64,000 nucleotides of DNA from assembly GCF_009193355.1 (NCBI RefSeq), contig NZ_WBVT01000008.1, positions 35,725-99,724 of the forward strand, in the 5' to 3' direction. The translations under genes were made by a program, and so were the position numbers. The stretch's first letter is position 1; each line of letters begins with the position of its first letter. Shown in pieces: positions 41,897 through 49,895 of the stretch. This stretch comes from Bifidobacterium leontopitheci. Its GTDB lineage: Bacteria > Actinomycetota > Actinomycetes > Actinomycetales > Bifidobacteriaceae. The notes under the pieces were generated by a model that was not told the DNA's origin, made no database searches, and worked only from the letters and a program-made list of their open reading frames with translations.

Positions 41897-43720
41897 TCAG
41901 GACAGCAGGCGGCGGAACGCCTCGGGGATGGCGTCGGCGACCGCGGAGGCGAGGATCGGATGGCCGAGCTTGCCGAGCGGCGCGGCCGTCGTGGTCCCGT
42001 AGATGGTCGGCGGGTTGAAGCCGCGCTGGTCGGATTCGGAGGCGATGGCCGCCGCGTACCCATGCAGGTAGGCGCCGACGGCGGCGACGTCCGCGTAGGA
42101 GATGTCCTCGTCGTCCTGCTGGGCGAGCAGCGAGCCGACCATGCCGGCGAGCACGTCGCCTGCGCCTGCGGTGCCGAGCCATGCCGGCGCACGCCCGGCG
42201 ACGAGTACGCGCACGTCCGACGTCGCCGCATCGTCGTCACCGTGGACGGTCGCGCCGGAGTCCACGTCGTCCACATCATCTTCCGCACGTTCGCCGACGA
42301 TGACGGTGATCGCGCCCTTGAGCAGCACGGTGGCGCCGGTGAGCTCATGCGCGCGGATCGCCCAGTGCAGGGGTTCGAGCTGCACGTCGCGCGAGTCCAC
42401 GTCGAGGCCGCGGCCGACGAGCAGCGAGGCGAGCTCGCCGGCATGCGGCGTGATCACCACCTGGGAGGGCACTTCGTCGGGCAGCAGGTCCAGAGCTCCC
42501 GCGTCCACGACGATGGGCGGCATCTCGTAGGCGATGTCAGGGTCGTGCTCGTCGTCGAGCGCATAGTGGGAGAGCAGCTTGGCGATGATCTGACGCTGCG
42601 GATCGGCCTGCTCCTCGTCGGAGTCCGGATCGTCCGCGGGAACACCGGAGCCGACGACCCACGCCTGCACGCGGCCTTTGCCCATCACCGCCTCGGGAAC
42701 GGCGTCCAACACCATGTCCCGCGCGCGCTGCGGTCCCATGTACCGGATCATGCCGACGTTGGATACGGCCGCAGCCTTGGCGGACAGCACGGCGGCACCC
42801 GGATACCGGTCCGAACCGGTGATCAGTCCGGTCACGCCGCGCGCGTACTTCGTGTCGGCGAGGTGGGGGAGACGGATGGTTTCGGACGCGTTGTCACCGG
42901 ACACCGCCTCGACGAACGGCGTATGGCCGTCGATGTCGAAACCGAAGTCGACGAGCGTGACGCGGCCACACGCGTAGGATGCCGGCGGGAGCATGGCCGC
43001 AGGCTTGAGCGCGCCGAACGTGACGGTCACGTCGGCGGGAATGTACGGTCCGGTGATGGCCCCGTCGTCGATGCCGATGCCGGAGGGCGCGTCAACGGCG
43101 ACGACGAGCGGGAACTCGCCGGCCGTGTCGCCGTCGGGCAACGCCGTGCGGTCGGGCACGGTGCCGTCCACGCCGAGCGATGCGGCCATGGTGCCGGCGA
43201 TGCCGCGCAACGCGCCGTCCAGGCCGATGCCGGTCATCGCGTCGATGATCACATGGGAGTGGCGCGCGAGCTCGATCGCGGCGCGCAGTCGTTCGCCGGC
43301 CTCGCCGGCGCTGAATCCCGCGGCGCAGCCGGGCACTTCCGAAGCGGGGTCGAGCACGAGCACTTTGCCGCCCGCCCGGATGAACGCGTCGAACGCGTCG
43401 CCGTGCAGCGAGCGCCCGACCGCGATGGCGGTCACCGATGCGCCGTTCTGCGCGAGGATCGCGGCTGCGAACAGTCCGTCGCCGCCGTTGTCGCCGGAGC
43501 CGGCGAGCAGGGCGATGTTCGCGTCCTCGAGTGCCATGCCCTCCTCGTCGAGCAGGTCTGCCGTCACGTGCGCGGTCGCGGTGGCGGCCATGCGCATCAG
43601 CGGGACTCCGGTTTCCAGCAGCGGCCGTTCCATCGCCCGCACGTCCGCCGCGGTGAACGCGGCGTGGCGAAGGATGTGAAGCCTGTTCTCGTCCTTCTGT
43701 TCAACCGTCTGATCGGCCAT
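41897..43720 (-). CDS. nnr: bifunctional NAD(P)H-hydrate epimerase / ADP-dependent dehydratase
   Basis: A 607-residue fusion. The N-terminal YjeF_N epimerase part (about 1-270) has FTAADVRAMERPLLETGVPL, AGSGDNGGDGLFAAA and VVAVDAPSGIGID. The C-terminal ribokinase-like dehydratase (about 290-607) has ITGSDRYPGAAVLSAKAA, VVITPHAGELASLL, VLLKGAITVIV and the ATP/ADP-site GTAGAGDVLAGMVGSLLAQ. It repairs NADHX and NADPHX. The insert ERAEDDVDDVDSGATVHGDD is acidic and unusual. Start at 43720 follows GGGAGGATGG. Confidence 0.93.
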   Translation of the reverse strand: MADQTVEQKDENRLHILRHAAFTAADVRAMERPLLETGVPLMRMAATATAHVTADLLDEEGMALEDANIALLAGSGDNGGDGLFAAAILAQNGASVTAIAVGRSLHGDAFDAFIRAGGKVLVLDPASEVPGCAAGFSAGEAGERLRAAIELARHSHVIIDAMTGIGLDGALRGIAGTMAASLGVDGTVPDRTALPDGDTAGEFPLVVAVDAPSGIGIDDGAITGPYIPADVTVTFGALKPAAMLPPASYACGRVTLVDFGFDIDGHTPFVEAVSGDNASETIRLPHLADTKYARGVTGLITGSDRYPGAAVLSAKAAAVSNVGMIRYMGPQRARDMVLDAVPEAVMGKGRVQAWVVGSGVPADDPDSDEEQADPQRQIIAKLLSHYALDDEHDPDIAYEMPPIVVDAGALDLLPDEVPSQVVITPHAGELASLLVGRGLDVDSRDVQLEPLHWAIRAHELTGATVLLKGAITVIVGERAEDDVDDVDSGATVHGDDDAATSDVRVLVAGRAPAWLGTAGAGDVLAGMVGSLLAQQDDEDISYADVAAVGAYLHGYAAAIASESDQRGFNPPTIYGTTTAAPLGKLGHPILASAVADAIPEAFRRLLS

Positions 43721-43913
43721 GACCATCCTCCCTTGTCTCGGTGAGAAAATCCCAGTGAGAAAACCAGTCCCTCTCACTCTACTCGATTGTCATGCGTTAC
43801 GCCGCCCGCGTGACGGACGGAGTTCAGCGTGTCGCCGGTGTACTTCGAGTGCTCGAGCCGCGTATGGTGCTGTGTCGAGCCGGCAGCAGCCGGGGACGAA
43901 GGAACAGGAGGAT

Positions 43914-44684
43914 ATGACGATGTTCGATGCACTGCGCAATCATGACGGCAAGCACGATGCCAGGCCGCTGTCCGAAACGGATCCCGAGTTCGTGGAGTTG
44001 TTCTCGCGGTTCGCGTACGGCGAGGTGGTCGATGAGCCGGGCGCGAACCACCCCGACCTTGACAACGCCACACGTTCGATGGCGATACTCGCCACGCTGA
44101 TCGGCTGTCAAGGCGCCGACGAATACGAGGCCATGCTGCCGGTGGCGCTCGACTGCGGCGTGAGTCCGGTGCAGGTCAAGGAGATCGTCTATCAGGCGAC
44201 CGCTTATCTGGGGTTCGGCCGCACGCTACCGTTCTTCGGCATCACCAACCGGGTGCTCGCCTCCCGTGGCGTCGCCCTGCCGTTGCCGCCACAGTCGACC
44301 ACCACGCCCGAAACGCGCGCGCAGGCCGGCGAGCAGGCGCAGGTCGATATCTTCGGCGAGCGCATGCGCGGTTTCGCCTCGTCCGGACCGCAGGAGACCC
44401 GGCACATCAACAAGTGGCTTGCCGGCAACTGTTTCGGCGACTACTACACGCGCGGCGGTCTGGACTTGCGTCAGCGCGAGATGGTCACGCTGTGCTATCT
44501 GGCCGCGCAGGGCGGCTGCGAGCCGCAGCTGACCGCGCATGCGGCGGCGAACATGCGCATCGGCAACGGCAAGGCGTTCCTTATCGCCGTGGTCTCCCAG
44601 TGCATGCCATACATCGGCTATCCGCGCACGCTCAACGCACTGCGTTGCATCAACGATGCGGCGGCGAGCGCCACGCAACAGTGA
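43914..44684 (+). CDS. carboxymuconolactone decarboxylase family protein (two CMD domains)
   Basis: A 256-residue protein with two AhpD-like halves: residues about 40-115 (MAILATLIGCQGADEYEAML, then VKEIVYQATAYLGFGR) and about 165-245 (REMVTLCYLAAQGGCEPQLT, AAANMRIGNGKAFLI). No CxxC of classical AhpD is seen; single Cys residues remain. Relatives act in peroxide defence or ring cleavage, often together with cupins and flavin reductases such as those at 27.4-29.4 kb. ACAGGAGG precedes the start. The hairpin element at 44786 follows. Confidence 0.87.
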   Translation: MTMFDALRNHDGKHDARPLSETDPEFVELFSRFAYGEVVDEPGANHPDLDNATRSMAILATLIGCQGADEYEAMLPVALDCGVSPVQVKEIVYQATAYLGFGRTLPFFGITNRVLASRGVALPLPPQSTTTPETRAQAGEQAQVDIFGERMRGFASSGPQETRHINKWLAGNCFGDYYTRGGLDLRQREMVTLCYLAAQGGCEPQLTAHAAANMRIGNGKAFLIAVVSQCMPYIGYPRTLNALRCINDAAASATQQ

Positions 44685-44785
44685 CGTCCGGCGCAACCGT
44701 GGCGTGCGCCTCGCAACCGCGACGCTCGCCGCGGCGCACAGCGGCACCGTACTGCCGCGACGCGCAGCTCGGTTCCGCAGCCGCC

Positions 44786-44879
44786 CGCGACACGCCGGCG
44801 TCCGTTGCACGGTCGAAAGATACCCCGGGAGTGTCGTGAGGGTATCGTTCGGTCATGCAACGGACGTCGGCGTGTCGCG
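44786..44879. repeat. ~90-bp hairpin element, copy A
   Basis: An imperfect inverted repeat spanning the whole stretch: CGCGACACGCCGGCGTCCG at the left and its near-complement at the right end. Its left 47 bp (from 44788) are identical to copy B at 51211. It lies between the convergent decarboxylase-like and permease genes, where it may act as terminator. Confidence 0.7.
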
Positions 44880-44900
44880 ACGTTGCTGCAGCGTTTGGGC

Positions 44901-46013
44901 TCACTGCCTGTTTTTGAAGAAGGCGAAGAGCTGGTTGTCGTGTATGGCGGTGATGGCGATAGCGGCTCCGGCTTGCGCGGTAATGAGGGCTGTGGTGAGT
45001 GTGGGGAGTTGGATGGCTGTCAGGGTGATCGCGTTGGCGTGGCCGCCGGTCCAGCGGGCCGTGGTGTAGGTGATGGCGGTGGCGGCGAGGATTGCCGGTA
45101 GCGTCCATGCGAGGGTTTCGATTGCGGTGGTGGCGAGGATGCCTTGGCGGGGTATTCCCATGTGCAGGTCGTCTGCTATTTCGATGCGTCGTGCGCGTGT
45201 GGCCATGATGGCGATGGCGAACGCGGCGATGGGTGTGATGGCGAGCATGAGGCGGGTGGTCCTTTGCCGGTAGCGGGTGTCGAGGTCGGGGTTGGTGCCG
45301 AGCATGGTGTTGGCTTGTTTGGTCTGGGTGGCGGGCGCGGCTCCGGGTATGGCGGTCGCGGTGGTGTTGAGCAGGTCTTCGGCGTTAGGGTTGGCGGGGT
45401 TGATGGTGGCCCAGCATTCGTCCCATTGCTGGCCGGCGTTGATGGGTGTGGGGGTGATGATCGCGTAGGCGAGTCGTTGGTCGCGGCTGTCGTCGGCCCA
45501 GGGGAAGACCGCGCTGATGTGCATGACGCCTTGGGTCGTGGGCAGGTCGTCTCCTTCGCGCGCGTGGAGGGTGGCGGCGAGTTGGCTGGAGATCCATACG
45601 CCGGGTTGGGTTTGCTCTCTCGTGCCGATGCCGAGCACGTTAGCGAGTCCCGGTGTGGCCTGCCATGCGTCCAGTGGGGCCGCGGGCATGGCGGTCAGGG
45701 TGATTTCCCCGTTGCTTTTAATCGCGCCGGCCGCTTGGATGGGGTTCGTGGTGGTGTCGCCTGTGGTGCCGGTGATTTGGGTGAGGTTTGCGCATGTGGT
45801 GGGGTCGATCTGTTTGCTGCCGGAGATGATGTGGATGGCGGCGGCGCTGGTGGCCCATTGTCGGGATTCGTGTTGGAGGGAGGTGATGGCGGTCAGGTCG
45901 AATATGGCGGTTCCTGCTGCGATGAGGGTGAGGATGCTCGCGCAGGCGAGGGCGCGTGTGGTGCCGGTGGCGATGTTGCGCCATGCTTCGGACAGGATGG
46001 CGGTTGGTTTCAT
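44901..46013 (-). CDS. MacB-like ABC permease
   Basis: A 370-residue permease with one N-terminal helix (ACASILTLIAAGTAIFDLTA), an outer domain (about 45-235) and three C-terminal helices (MLAITPIAAFAIAIMATRA, LAWTLPAILAATAITYTTA, LITAQAGAAIAITAI). The loop RIEIADDLHMGIPRQGIL matches the REI-LRALGA position of MacB permeases. It overlaps the ATPase gene by ATGA. Codon use is strongly biased to Thr/Ala/Ile. It is the last gene of the exporter operon. Confidence 0.87.
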   Translation of the reverse strand: MKPTAILSEAWRNIATGTTRALACASILTLIAAGTAIFDLTAITSLQHESRQWATSAAAIHIISGSKQIDPTTCANLTQITGTTGDTTTNPIQAAGAIKSNGEITLTAMPAAPLDAWQATPGLANVLGIGTREQTQPGVWISSQLAATLHAREGDDLPTTQGVMHISAVFPWADDSRDQRLAYAIITPTPINAGQQWDECWATINPANPNAEDLLNTTATAIPGAAPATQTKQANTMLGTNPDLDTRYRQRTTRLMLAITPIAAFAIAIMATRARRIEIADDLHMGIPRQGILATTAIETLAWTLPAILAATAITYTTARWTGGHANAITLTAIQLPTLTTALITAQAGAAIAITAIHDNQLFAFFKNRQ

Positions 46014-46738
46014 CGTGTGTCGTCCTTGGTGTCGATGTTGGGGTTCGGGTTGTGCCACGCGAGGTCGATGACGCGGGTGCACGCGGCCCGGGTGTTGGGG
46101 TCGTGGGTGGCGATGACGACGATCGCGTCGCCTTGCGCGAGTCCGGTGAGGGTGGAGTCGATGTCGTTGGCGGTGCGCTGGTCGAGTTGGGCGGTGGGTT
46201 CGTCCACGAGGAGGAGGTCGGGTTTGCTGGCGATGGCACGGGCGAGCATGAGGCGTTGGGCTTCGCCTCCGGATAGTTCACGGAACTCGCGTGCGGCGAC
46301 TTTGGTCAGGTGGAACGTGCTCATGATGGCGATGGCCTCGTCTTCGGCTTGCGTGCGGTCGATGCCTTGGCCGAGGAGCGGTTGGACGACGTGGTCGATG
46401 GCGGTGCGCCGCGGCATGCCGTGGGGGTTCTGGAACACCCAGCGCACGCGGTTGACCCGGCTGCGTCGGATGGTTCCTTCGGCGGGCGGCTCGAAGCCGG
46501 CGATGATGGACAGGAGGGTGGATTTGCCGGAGCCGGACGGCCCGCACAGGCCGACGGCTTCGCCGGTCGTGAGGGTGAAGTCAAGGTCGCGGAACAGCCA
46601 GGGGCCGTCCGCGAACCGGTGGCCCACGTGTTCTCCCGTGACCGACGGTATTCCGCCGGCCGCGGGCCGCGCGGCGTCGATTGGCCGTGCCGGCACGGGG
46701 TCCGCGACCGTTTCGAGGGGCAGGATGCTGGTGCTCAT
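46010..46738 (-). CDS. ABC transporter ATPase of the 44.9-48.9 kb operon
   Basis: A 242-residue ATPase: Walker A GPSGSGKST, Q-loop RWVFQNPHGMPRRTA, signature ELSGGEAQRLMLARAI, Walker B LLLVDEPTAQLD, and H-loop VIATHDPNT. The first 35 residues are a nonconserved extension. CAAGGAGGACG precedes ATG 46738. It couples by a 4-bp overlap to the MacB-like permease and follows the membrane-fusion protein gene by 16 bases. Confidence 0.9.
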   Translation of the reverse strand: MSTSILPLETVADPVPARPIDAARPAAGGIPSVTGEHVGHRFADGPWLFRDLDFTLTTGEAVGLCGPSGSGKSTLLSIIAGFEPPAEGTIRRSRVNRVRWVFQNPHGMPRRTAIDHVVQPLLGQGIDRTQAEDEAIAIMSTFHLTKVAAREFRELSGGEAQRLMLARAIASKPDLLLVDEPTAQLDQRTANDIDSTLTGLAQGDAIVVIATHDPNTRAACTRVIDLAWHNPNPNIDTKDDTR

Positions 46739-46754
46739 GCGCGTCCTCCTTGTG

Positions 46755-47822
46755 TCAGTGCTGCGTTGCGGCGGGGCATTGGATGTCGTCGAGTTTGTGG
46801 CCGAGGGCGACTTTGCCGATTGTCGCGTCGGATTGTTCGGGTTGGATGAGCGTGGCGCCGAGGGCGGAGCCGATGACGGTGACGGGGATGGCTTGTTTGC
46901 CGTCGGGCGAGATGCAGGCGCGGGTGCCGTTCTGGCCGGTGATGGCGGAGGGCGGGACCTTGATCGCGTCGATGGGTTGTTCGAGTGCGAGGGTGGCGGT
47001 GGGTTTCTTGCCGCCTTGGTCGGCGAGGGTGGTTTTGTAGCCGTCGCTGGCCTGTACCTGGTCGAGGAATTTCTGGTCGCTGATCCTGCCGTCGGTCTTG
47101 GCTGTCGTCTCCACATCAAGGCTGGTCTTGACGCCGAAGAGCGTGAACGTGCGTTTGCCTTCTCTCAGGTTCGCTGGCGTGGGGAAGGTGATGGCCGTCA
47201 GTTGGCCGCCGGTCTTTATGATTTCGGCACCGTCCGTCAGGCTGGTGTTCAGTCCGGCCGTGCATTGGGTTGGCGTGGCGGTGGTCTGGGGCAGCCATGC
47301 CACGTCGGCCGGTCCGATCTTGCCGTCGGGGTTGCGGTCGCCGGCCTGCGAGAGCAGCTTGTTGACGCCGTCCTTGGTGCGCCACCCGTAGGTGCCGTTG
47401 CCTTCGGCGTTGTAGCCGAGGCGGGCGAGTTCCTGTTGCAGGGCGAGCACGTCGGGCCCGGTGTCGCCGGTGCCGATCTCGCGGTAGAGGGGCGTGTCGG
47501 TGTGCAGGGCGATGACGGGTTTGCCGTCCACGGACAGCAGTCGACGCCCTGACTGGATTGTCTGGCCGGGCGTGCACAGGGTTTCGCTGACGGTGCCGGC
47601 GGTGCGCGAGGTGATCGATTGTTCCGCGCTGGTCTCGAACGAGGCCTCGACGGTCCGTTCGTCGTCGAACTGCTGGCGGCTGGCCGTGACGGTGTCGGGG
47701 CTCGTGGCCGCGGACAGTCCGTCGGGTGTGGGCGTGGGGATGACGAGCGCGGTGACGAGCACGCCCGCGGACAGCATACCCAGGCCGGTCAGGATCAGCG
47801 GGGTCAGGATTCGTGTTTTCAT
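46755..47822 (-). CDS. peptidoglycan-binding, HlyD-like membrane-fusion protein
   Basis: A 355-residue exported protein. N-terminal helix LILTGLGMLSAGVLVTALVI anchors it. A fusion-protein core (TSRTAGTVSETLCTPGQTIQ, biotinyl-lipoyl-like) holds an inserted peptidoglycan-binding repeat (GPDVLALQQELARLGYNAEG). This arrangement is common in Gram-positive MacA-like subunits, which link an exporter to the wall. GAAAGGAAACG precedes the start. Confidence 0.85.
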   Translation of the reverse strand: MKTRILTPLILTGLGMLSAGVLVTALVIPTPTPDGLSAATSPDTVTASRQQFDDERTVEASFETSAEQSITSRTAGTVSETLCTPGQTIQSGRRLLSVDGKPVIALHTDTPLYREIGTGDTGPDVLALQQELARLGYNAEGNGTYGWRTKDGVNKLLSQAGDRNPDGKIGPADVAWLPQTTATPTQCTAGLNTSLTDGAEIIKTGGQLTAITFPTPANLREGKRTFTLFGVKTSLDVETTAKTDGRISDQKFLDQVQASDGYKTTLADQGGKKPTATLALEQPIDAIKVPPSAITGQNGTRACISPDGKQAIPVTVIGSALGATLIQPEQSDATIGKVALGHKLDDIQCPAATQH

Positions 47823-47854
47823 GTGGTCGTTTCCTTTCGTCGAATGCTTGTTCG

Positions 47855-48541
47855 TCAGCCGATGTTGACGGCGAGGCCGGCTCCGGTGAAGCATGACTGG
47901 GCGGCGTCCGACGAGGCGTCGAACGGCAGTCCTTTGGACGCGCCGTCACCGTTCAACGCGTTTTCGAGTTTGCGTCCGGTGTAGGCGTCATCGACGAGGC
48001 TGCTTTTCTTCAGGCATTCCACAGCGGTCTCGTACGGGTCGGCCAGGAGTCCCGGGTTGCCCTGCTGGAGCTGGTAGAGGGATTCGATGATCTTGCTGGT
48101 GCCCTCGGAGCAGGTGTTGGATGCCTCCATGTACTTGTTCACTTCGGCGTCGGTCGATGGCACCGGCGTCACGCCGGTGGTCTGGTAGAGTCCGTTGGAC
48201 AGTTTGCGGGTCTGTTCCTGCCACCCGTTCTCGGCCATGCACGCGGCCTGCTTGTCGTGCGCGGTCTCGTAGTCCTCGGCGCTGATCTTGCCGGTTTTCT
48301 TGGCCCGTTGGAGCACGTCGCGCTCGAACTGGCTGATCGTGTCCTTGGCGAGGTACTGGTCGAACAGGGCGCTCATGCTCGGCGCGATCCTGGTGCCGGA
48401 TGTCTGCGCGTCGTCGGCCGTGTTCTGGTTCCAGGGCGTTGAGCATGCCGTCAGCGAGACGAGCAGTCCCATGCAGGACAGCAGCGCGGCGGCCCTGCGC
48501 AGCGTTTCTCGGCGGAGGATGGATAATGTGCTGGTGGTCAT
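47855..48541 (-). CDS. lipoprotein, unknown function
   Basis: A 228-residue protein with a lipoprotein signal: Arg-rich start, hydrophobic LLSCMGLLVSLTAC and lipobox LTAC (Cys34). The mature part is charged and has several Cys (AACMAENG, NTCSEG, AVECLKK, QSCFTG), so disulfides are possible. It resembles no family I can name. GGAAGGGAAAC precedes ATG 48541. Member of the exporter operon, so a substrate-binding or accessory role is inferred. Confidence 0.8.
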   Translation of the reverse strand: MTTSTLSILRRETLRRAAALLSCMGLLVSLTACSTPWNQNTADDAQTSGTRIAPSMSALFDQYLAKDTISQFERDVLQRAKKTGKISAEDYETAHDKQAACMAENGWQEQTRKLSNGLYQTTGVTPVPSTDAEVNKYMEASNTCSEGTSKIIESLYQLQQGNPGLLADPYETAVECLKKSSLVDDAYTGRKLENALNGDGASKGLPFDASSDAAQSCFTGAGLAVNIG

Positions 48542-48576
48542 GGTGGTTTCCCTTCCATCGGCTGGTGCCGGTCTGT

Positions 48577-48975
48577 TTACTTTGTGTTGAAGTCGGGATC
48601 GTGGTAGTCGGGCACCTTGGCCTGGCATTCCTTGATAGCCTTGTCCCGGTCACCGTCCGTGGACCCCGAGGACACCGAGCCGGAGTCGTCGCCGGTCCAT
48701 TGGAGCACGACCCAGTTGCCGTCCATGATCTGTGCGGGCACTCCCGCCGCTGTGAGACAGTCGCGGTATCGTTCGGCGGCTTGTTTCGAGGCCGGGTTCG
48801 AGCCCTGCGGCGCGTCGCCGCCCTGACTGTCGGTCTTCGGCGCCGCGTCCTGCGACACCGTCGGTTTGGCTGCTGACTGCGATGACTGCGATTGGCCGCA
48901 TGCCGACAATGGCGCGGCCATCGCAGCGGCCAGCGCTACAGCCGCCGCCAGTCTGAGAACGATTGTGTTTCGCAT
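48577..48975 (-). CDS. small lipoprotein, first gene of the exporter operon
   Basis: A 132-residue lipoprotein: signal VLRLAAAVALAAAMAAPLSAC with lipobox LSAC (Cys26), then a Ser/Gln-rich linker and a small domain with two Cys (YRDCLTAAGV and IKECQAKVPDYHD). It is similar in style to the next lipoprotein. CAAAGGAGG precedes the start. It is transcribed from the divergent promoter region that holds two 38-bp repeats. Confidence 0.8.
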   Translation of the reverse strand: MRNTIVLRLAAAVALAAAMAAPLSACGQSQSSQSAAKPTVSQDAAPKTDSQGGDAPQGSNPASKQAAERYRDCLTAAGVPAQIMDGNWVVLQWTGDDSGSVSSGSTDGDRDKAIKECQAKVPDYHDPDFNTK

Positions 48976-49066
48976 GTATTCCTCCTTTGCGGGGTTCGCC
49001 GTTGCGGCGAAATAGGTTCGGCGATTACCGGACGATGCCCATTACAGCCGGCTCTCCGTGTGCGAT

Positions 49067-49168
49067 GGGTGCGTGTCGCGCTCACCTAACGCACACCCAC
49101 ACCGCGGCTCGACCTCCACGTGGGTGATGAGGGTGCGTGTCGCGCTCACCTAACGCACACCCACACCG
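49067..49168. promoter_or_regulatory. two identical 38-bp direct repeats in divergent promoter
   Basis: Copies at 49067-49104 and 49131-49168, 64 bp apart (start to start), both begin GGGTGCGTGTCGCGCTCACC and end in CACCCACACCG. They lie between the lipoprotein operon and the response regulator gene. Identity over 38 bp suggests binding sites for the regulator. GTGGGTGATG between them may be a half-site. Confidence 0.6.
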
Positions 49169-49232
49169 GGCACAATGGAGAGCACGAAGGCAATCGCATG
49201 GAGGCCATGCAAGGAATCGGAGGCGATGGAAT

Positions 49233-49895
49233 ATGGCGAGGATCCTGGTCGTCGAGGACGACGCCGACCTGTCGGCGGTGCTGGACGACTGTCTCAGGCA
49301 CGAGGGGTACGCGACCGGCCTGGCCGGCACTGGCGTCGAGGCACTGGACCGACTCTCGCAGGGAGAATACGATGTGATGCTCCTCGACCGCGACCTGCCC
49401 GTGCTCTCCGGAGACGAGGTCATGCGCACCGTGGACAGGCTGCGCATCCCCGTGCGCACGCTCATGCTCACCGCGGCCGGCAGCATCGAGGACCGCGTGC
49501 ACGGCCTCGACCTCGGGGCCGACGACTACCTGCCCAAACCGTTCGCCTACCCCGAGCTCCTCGCCCGCATCCGCGCGCTCCTGCGCCGAGACGACACCGA
49601 CGACGCGCCCACCGTGATCTCACGAGGGCGTCTGTCGGTGGATACGGTCAGGCGGCTCGCCTACGCGGACGGCCGGCCCCTCGACCTCGCACCCCGCGAA
49701 TACTCGCTCCTGGAGGAACTGCTGCGCGCCGACGGCGGGTGGTCCAGCACCCGCGCCCTTCTCGAATCCTTGTGGCCGTCCGAGGCGCACGACCAGCCCG
49801 ACCTCGTCAAGACCGCCGTCTACTCGCTACGGCGCAGGCTGCCCGACCCCGCACTCATCGCCTCGTCGCGCGGAGAGGGGTACCGCATACCATGA
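49233..49895 (+). CDS. OmpR-family response regulator of the exporter module
   Basis: A 220-residue regulator: VVEDDAD, phospho-Asp in DVMLLDRDLPVLSGDE, Thr in LMLTAAGS and Lys in DDYLPKPFAYPEL. C-terminal winged helix with LAPREYSLLEELLRADGGW and SRGEGYRIP. Start at 49233 follows ATCGGAGGCG. Stop overlaps the kinase start by ATGA. It is divergent from the exporter operon and most likely binds the 38-bp repeats. Confidence 0.9.
   Translation: MARILVVEDDADLSAVLDDCLRHEGYATGLAGTGVEALDRLSQGEYDVMLLDRDLPVLSGDEVMRTVDRLRIPVRTLMLTAAGSIEDRVHGLDLGADDYLPKPFAYPELLARIRALLRRDDTDDAPTVISRGRLSVDTVRRLAYADGRPLDLAPREYSLLEELLRADGGWSSTRALLESLWPSEAHDQPDLVKTAVYSLRRRLPDPALIASSRGEGYRIP

Noticed and set aside
44618..44860. 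Small minus-strand frame starting MHDRTIPSRHSRG, with a near-identical frame at 51.28 kb
   Set aside because: The shared peptide comes from translating the two hairpin elements; it is a repeat, not a conserved gene.
48785..48825. GGGTTCGAGCCC resembling a tRNA T-loop
   Set aside because: It lies inside the small lipoprotein gene, and no acceptor stem, anticodon stem or D-loop can be drawn around it.
49067..49168. CRISPR-like direct repeats
   Set aside because: Only two 38-bp copies with a single 26-bp interval and no cas genes; the position between divergent genes fits an operator.
49175..49891. Upstream in-frame extension of the histidine kinase
   Set aside because: This part is the shadow of the response regulator gene (Arg/Pro-rich), and the kinase has a coupled ATG at 49892.
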